A stretch of 64,000 nt of DNA. Origin: Candidatus Tepidiaquacellales bacterium UBA2330 (GTDB taxonomy: Bacteria; Bacteroidota; Ignavibacteria; Tepidaquicellales; Tepidaquicellaceae). The notes under the pieces are model-generated. The model made no database searches. It was not told the DNA's origin and saw nothing but the letters and a program-made list of their open reading frames with translations. Each line of letters starts with the position of its first letter. Positions within the stretch are counted from its first letter, which is position 1. Shown one piece after another: positions 63,901-64,000 of this stretch. The position numbers and the translations under genes are program-made. Location of the stretch: positions 1 to 64,000 of the forward strand of contig DDUU01000036.1 of assembly GCA_002344965.1 (NCBI GenBank). The letters are read 5' to 3'.

Positions 63901-64000
63901 GAAGATCCGTAATATGTATTTGTTATAAATTTTACCGAAGGACTTTGTGAAAGAATATTTTTTATGACATTAATCTCACCAGCACTTTTGTTTTCGCTGA
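60915..64000 (-). CDS. Secreted subtilisin-family (S8) peptidase with P-domain and dockerin-like module, 5' end beyond window
   Basis: The frame is open to the window edge, so the start is not inside it; the first start-like codon is TTG 63860. Residues (counted from TTG 63860) include a propeptide-like start, then the S8 domain: catalytic Asp in IGVIDSGIDSAHVDF, His in NHGTSTAGIIGA, Asn in LFASGNDGNSS and Ser in FWGTSATCPNAAG. All four are in place. A beta-rich P-domain-like segment (KVKIYMRHTYLDDESISLFSPL, then NWRILHFDRA), then a HYDIN/ASPM-type beta-sandwich (FYVKNSGIANLTLASPSF), and module copy 4 follow. Terminator downstream. Confidence 0.88.
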   Translation of the reverse strand, partial: SENKSAGEINVIKNILSQSPSVKFITNTYYGSSRSVTQIPYDKIVVLLKNSNDREKLNILNLKHGSYVTGEFEKGKGFILKSFPGNSKNALELTDEFYKSGIFEYCEPDFIYPEGCLLMSVPNDQYYSQQWNLQNTGQTIQTGSSFLFYGDRPTVNGIPGADMHVEEAWDFTTGSPLIKIGVIDSGIDSAHVDFQAPGHLLPGYDAFNDINSSSVDVFNHGTSTAGIIGAVRNNSIGIAGIAADCQLMSINIYDINGNTSSSIIARAFDTARVRGIDVLSNSWGGGTPVTMITNAIDAAALNGRNGKGCIILFASGNDGNSSPLYPSALPNVLSIGGSTTHDQMKAPGNGNQFYWGANYGENDIGDLDMVAPTNCYALKVGGYEPNFWGTSATCPNAAGVAALVLSVNINQTRLQVYENLARGCDKPDNVAYDTSKLFGKWNRHYGYGRVNALNSVRLAAGVDVTPPSISHKNVPSKNSTYPTVINADITDHDGSAVPVSGVNRPVLFYRIKKNSGSWSSYDSVYHYSNSGNQFSFLIPSQGWETQVNYYIRARDNSGNQTTFPLHAPNEFWLCYYSVCNILYEKKKITQFIGMDYGATVSPSVNFGTFNVLEAKVKIYMRHTYLDDESISLFSPLLNENNSRKCLFSSNGGDMDNITGATVFDNAPNKWTDASPPYLNGYFKPDYTMIGLNGVNAAGNWRILHFDRAFSDQAFFDSVFVTLFKNSGTVSSCVRLDTPSDSIISFGSVKFPDSYDRDFYVKNSGIANLTLASPSFTGTFAGLYSIVGSIPGTILPSDSALITVRLNTSGLSSLHTGDAFENAVLNIVTNDPSKTNFKISLQTDNELMSGMKSLKLTALIEGFFNPGNNLMISDTATVELRNNSSPYNIIDVRKSVLSDSGKGNFNFTEISDNTPYYIVVKHRNSMETWSSAGVSFVSSVAQYDFTDASSKSYGNNAAQINSRYAFFSGDADQDNIIDLSDLTIIDNDASNFLSGYLNSDVNGDTLADLADLAITDNNAFNVITIIRP
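60918..61442 (-). repeat. Shared C-terminal module, copy 4 (175 residues)
   Basis: SPYNIIDVRKS, HRNSMETWSSAG, YDFTDASSKSYGNN, DADQDNIIDLSD and DVNGDTLADLAD, ending NVITIIRP. Confidence 0.85.

Noticed and set aside
1..64000. CRISPR arrays, IS elements or prophage
   Set aside because: No spaced direct repeats, transposase or phage structural genes were seen; the only Xer-type recombinase fits a housekeeping role.

Overview
The window looks like the chromosome of a low-GC, Gram-negative member of the Bacteroidota/Chlorobi/Ignavibacteriota group, most likely Ignavibacteria-like. The signs are: secreted proteins ending in type A Por/T9SS sorting domains (NYPNPFNP...), a BtuB/BtuG-style cobalamin uptake operon, a Bacteroidetes-type serine palmitoyltransferase homologue, a Bacteroidetes-type YbeY metal site (HGLLHLCGYND), few Shine-Dalgarno sites and frequent TTG starts. 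I see no phage, IS, plasmid or CRISPR signature. This is mostly core genome with islands of secreted proteins.

Layout. 1-2.8 kb: end of a secreted protein whose T9SS tail is cut off by an in-frame TAG, then a squalene-cyclase-like alpha-toroid gene that appears frameshifted. 2.9-9.1 kb: tRNA-Leu, clpX, an acyl-CoA carboxylase beta subunit, a GNAT acetyltransferase, a family 9 glycosyltransferase, tRNA-Arg and a short-chain dehydrogenase. 9.1-12.6 kb: an uncharacterised helical protein and a T9SS-sorted secreted protein. 12.8-20.4 kb: a GH2-like membrane protein lacking both catalytic Glu residues, smc, a degenerate HAD protein and an isoprenylcysteine-methyltransferase-like protein in a tight run. 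20.4-25.8 kb (minus): a compact cluster of unknown-ybeY-smg-topA-xer, preceded by a gamma-carbonic-anhydrase-like gene.

25.8-31.8 kb (minus) is the most interesting part. A cobalamin riboswitch, with a hairpin that hides a rare strong Shine-Dalgarno, precedes btuB, cobO, a Bfd-like [2Fe-2S] protein and a BtuG-like beta-propeller lipoprotein. Directly downstream on the same strand lie a membrane-anchored JAMM peptidase with a C-terminal LysM domain and a ubiquitin-conjugating (E2)-like protein with HPN and catalytic-Cys motifs. No E1, ubiquitin-like protein or CBASS nucleotidyltransferase is present, so the E2/JAMM-LysM pair is the best candidate here for an undescribed system.

31.9-36.3 kb: a lipoprotein, a serine palmitoyltransferase-like enzyme divergent from an NAD-dependent epimerase/reductase (a possible sphingolipid pair), and argS. 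36.3-41.3 kb: a bacterial alpha-2-macroglobulin with an intact thioester. 41.4-46 kb: DUF2461, alpha/beta hydrolase, truA, a TIGR01777 epimerase and an AmgK-like kinase. 46-52 kb (minus): a TolC-MacA-MacB-like efflux operon with two permease genes. 52.3-53.5 kb: a QueD-like enzyme and a SpoU rRNA methyltransferase. 53.5-64 kb (minus): five secreted proteins. One has a T9SS tail. Four (a PQQ-type sugar dehydrogenase, an EEP-family nuclease, an endonuclease I and a subtilase that runs off the window) end instead in a shared ~177-residue module with two dockerin-like calcium-loop repeats, a likely surface-enzyme set for digesting DNA and protein.
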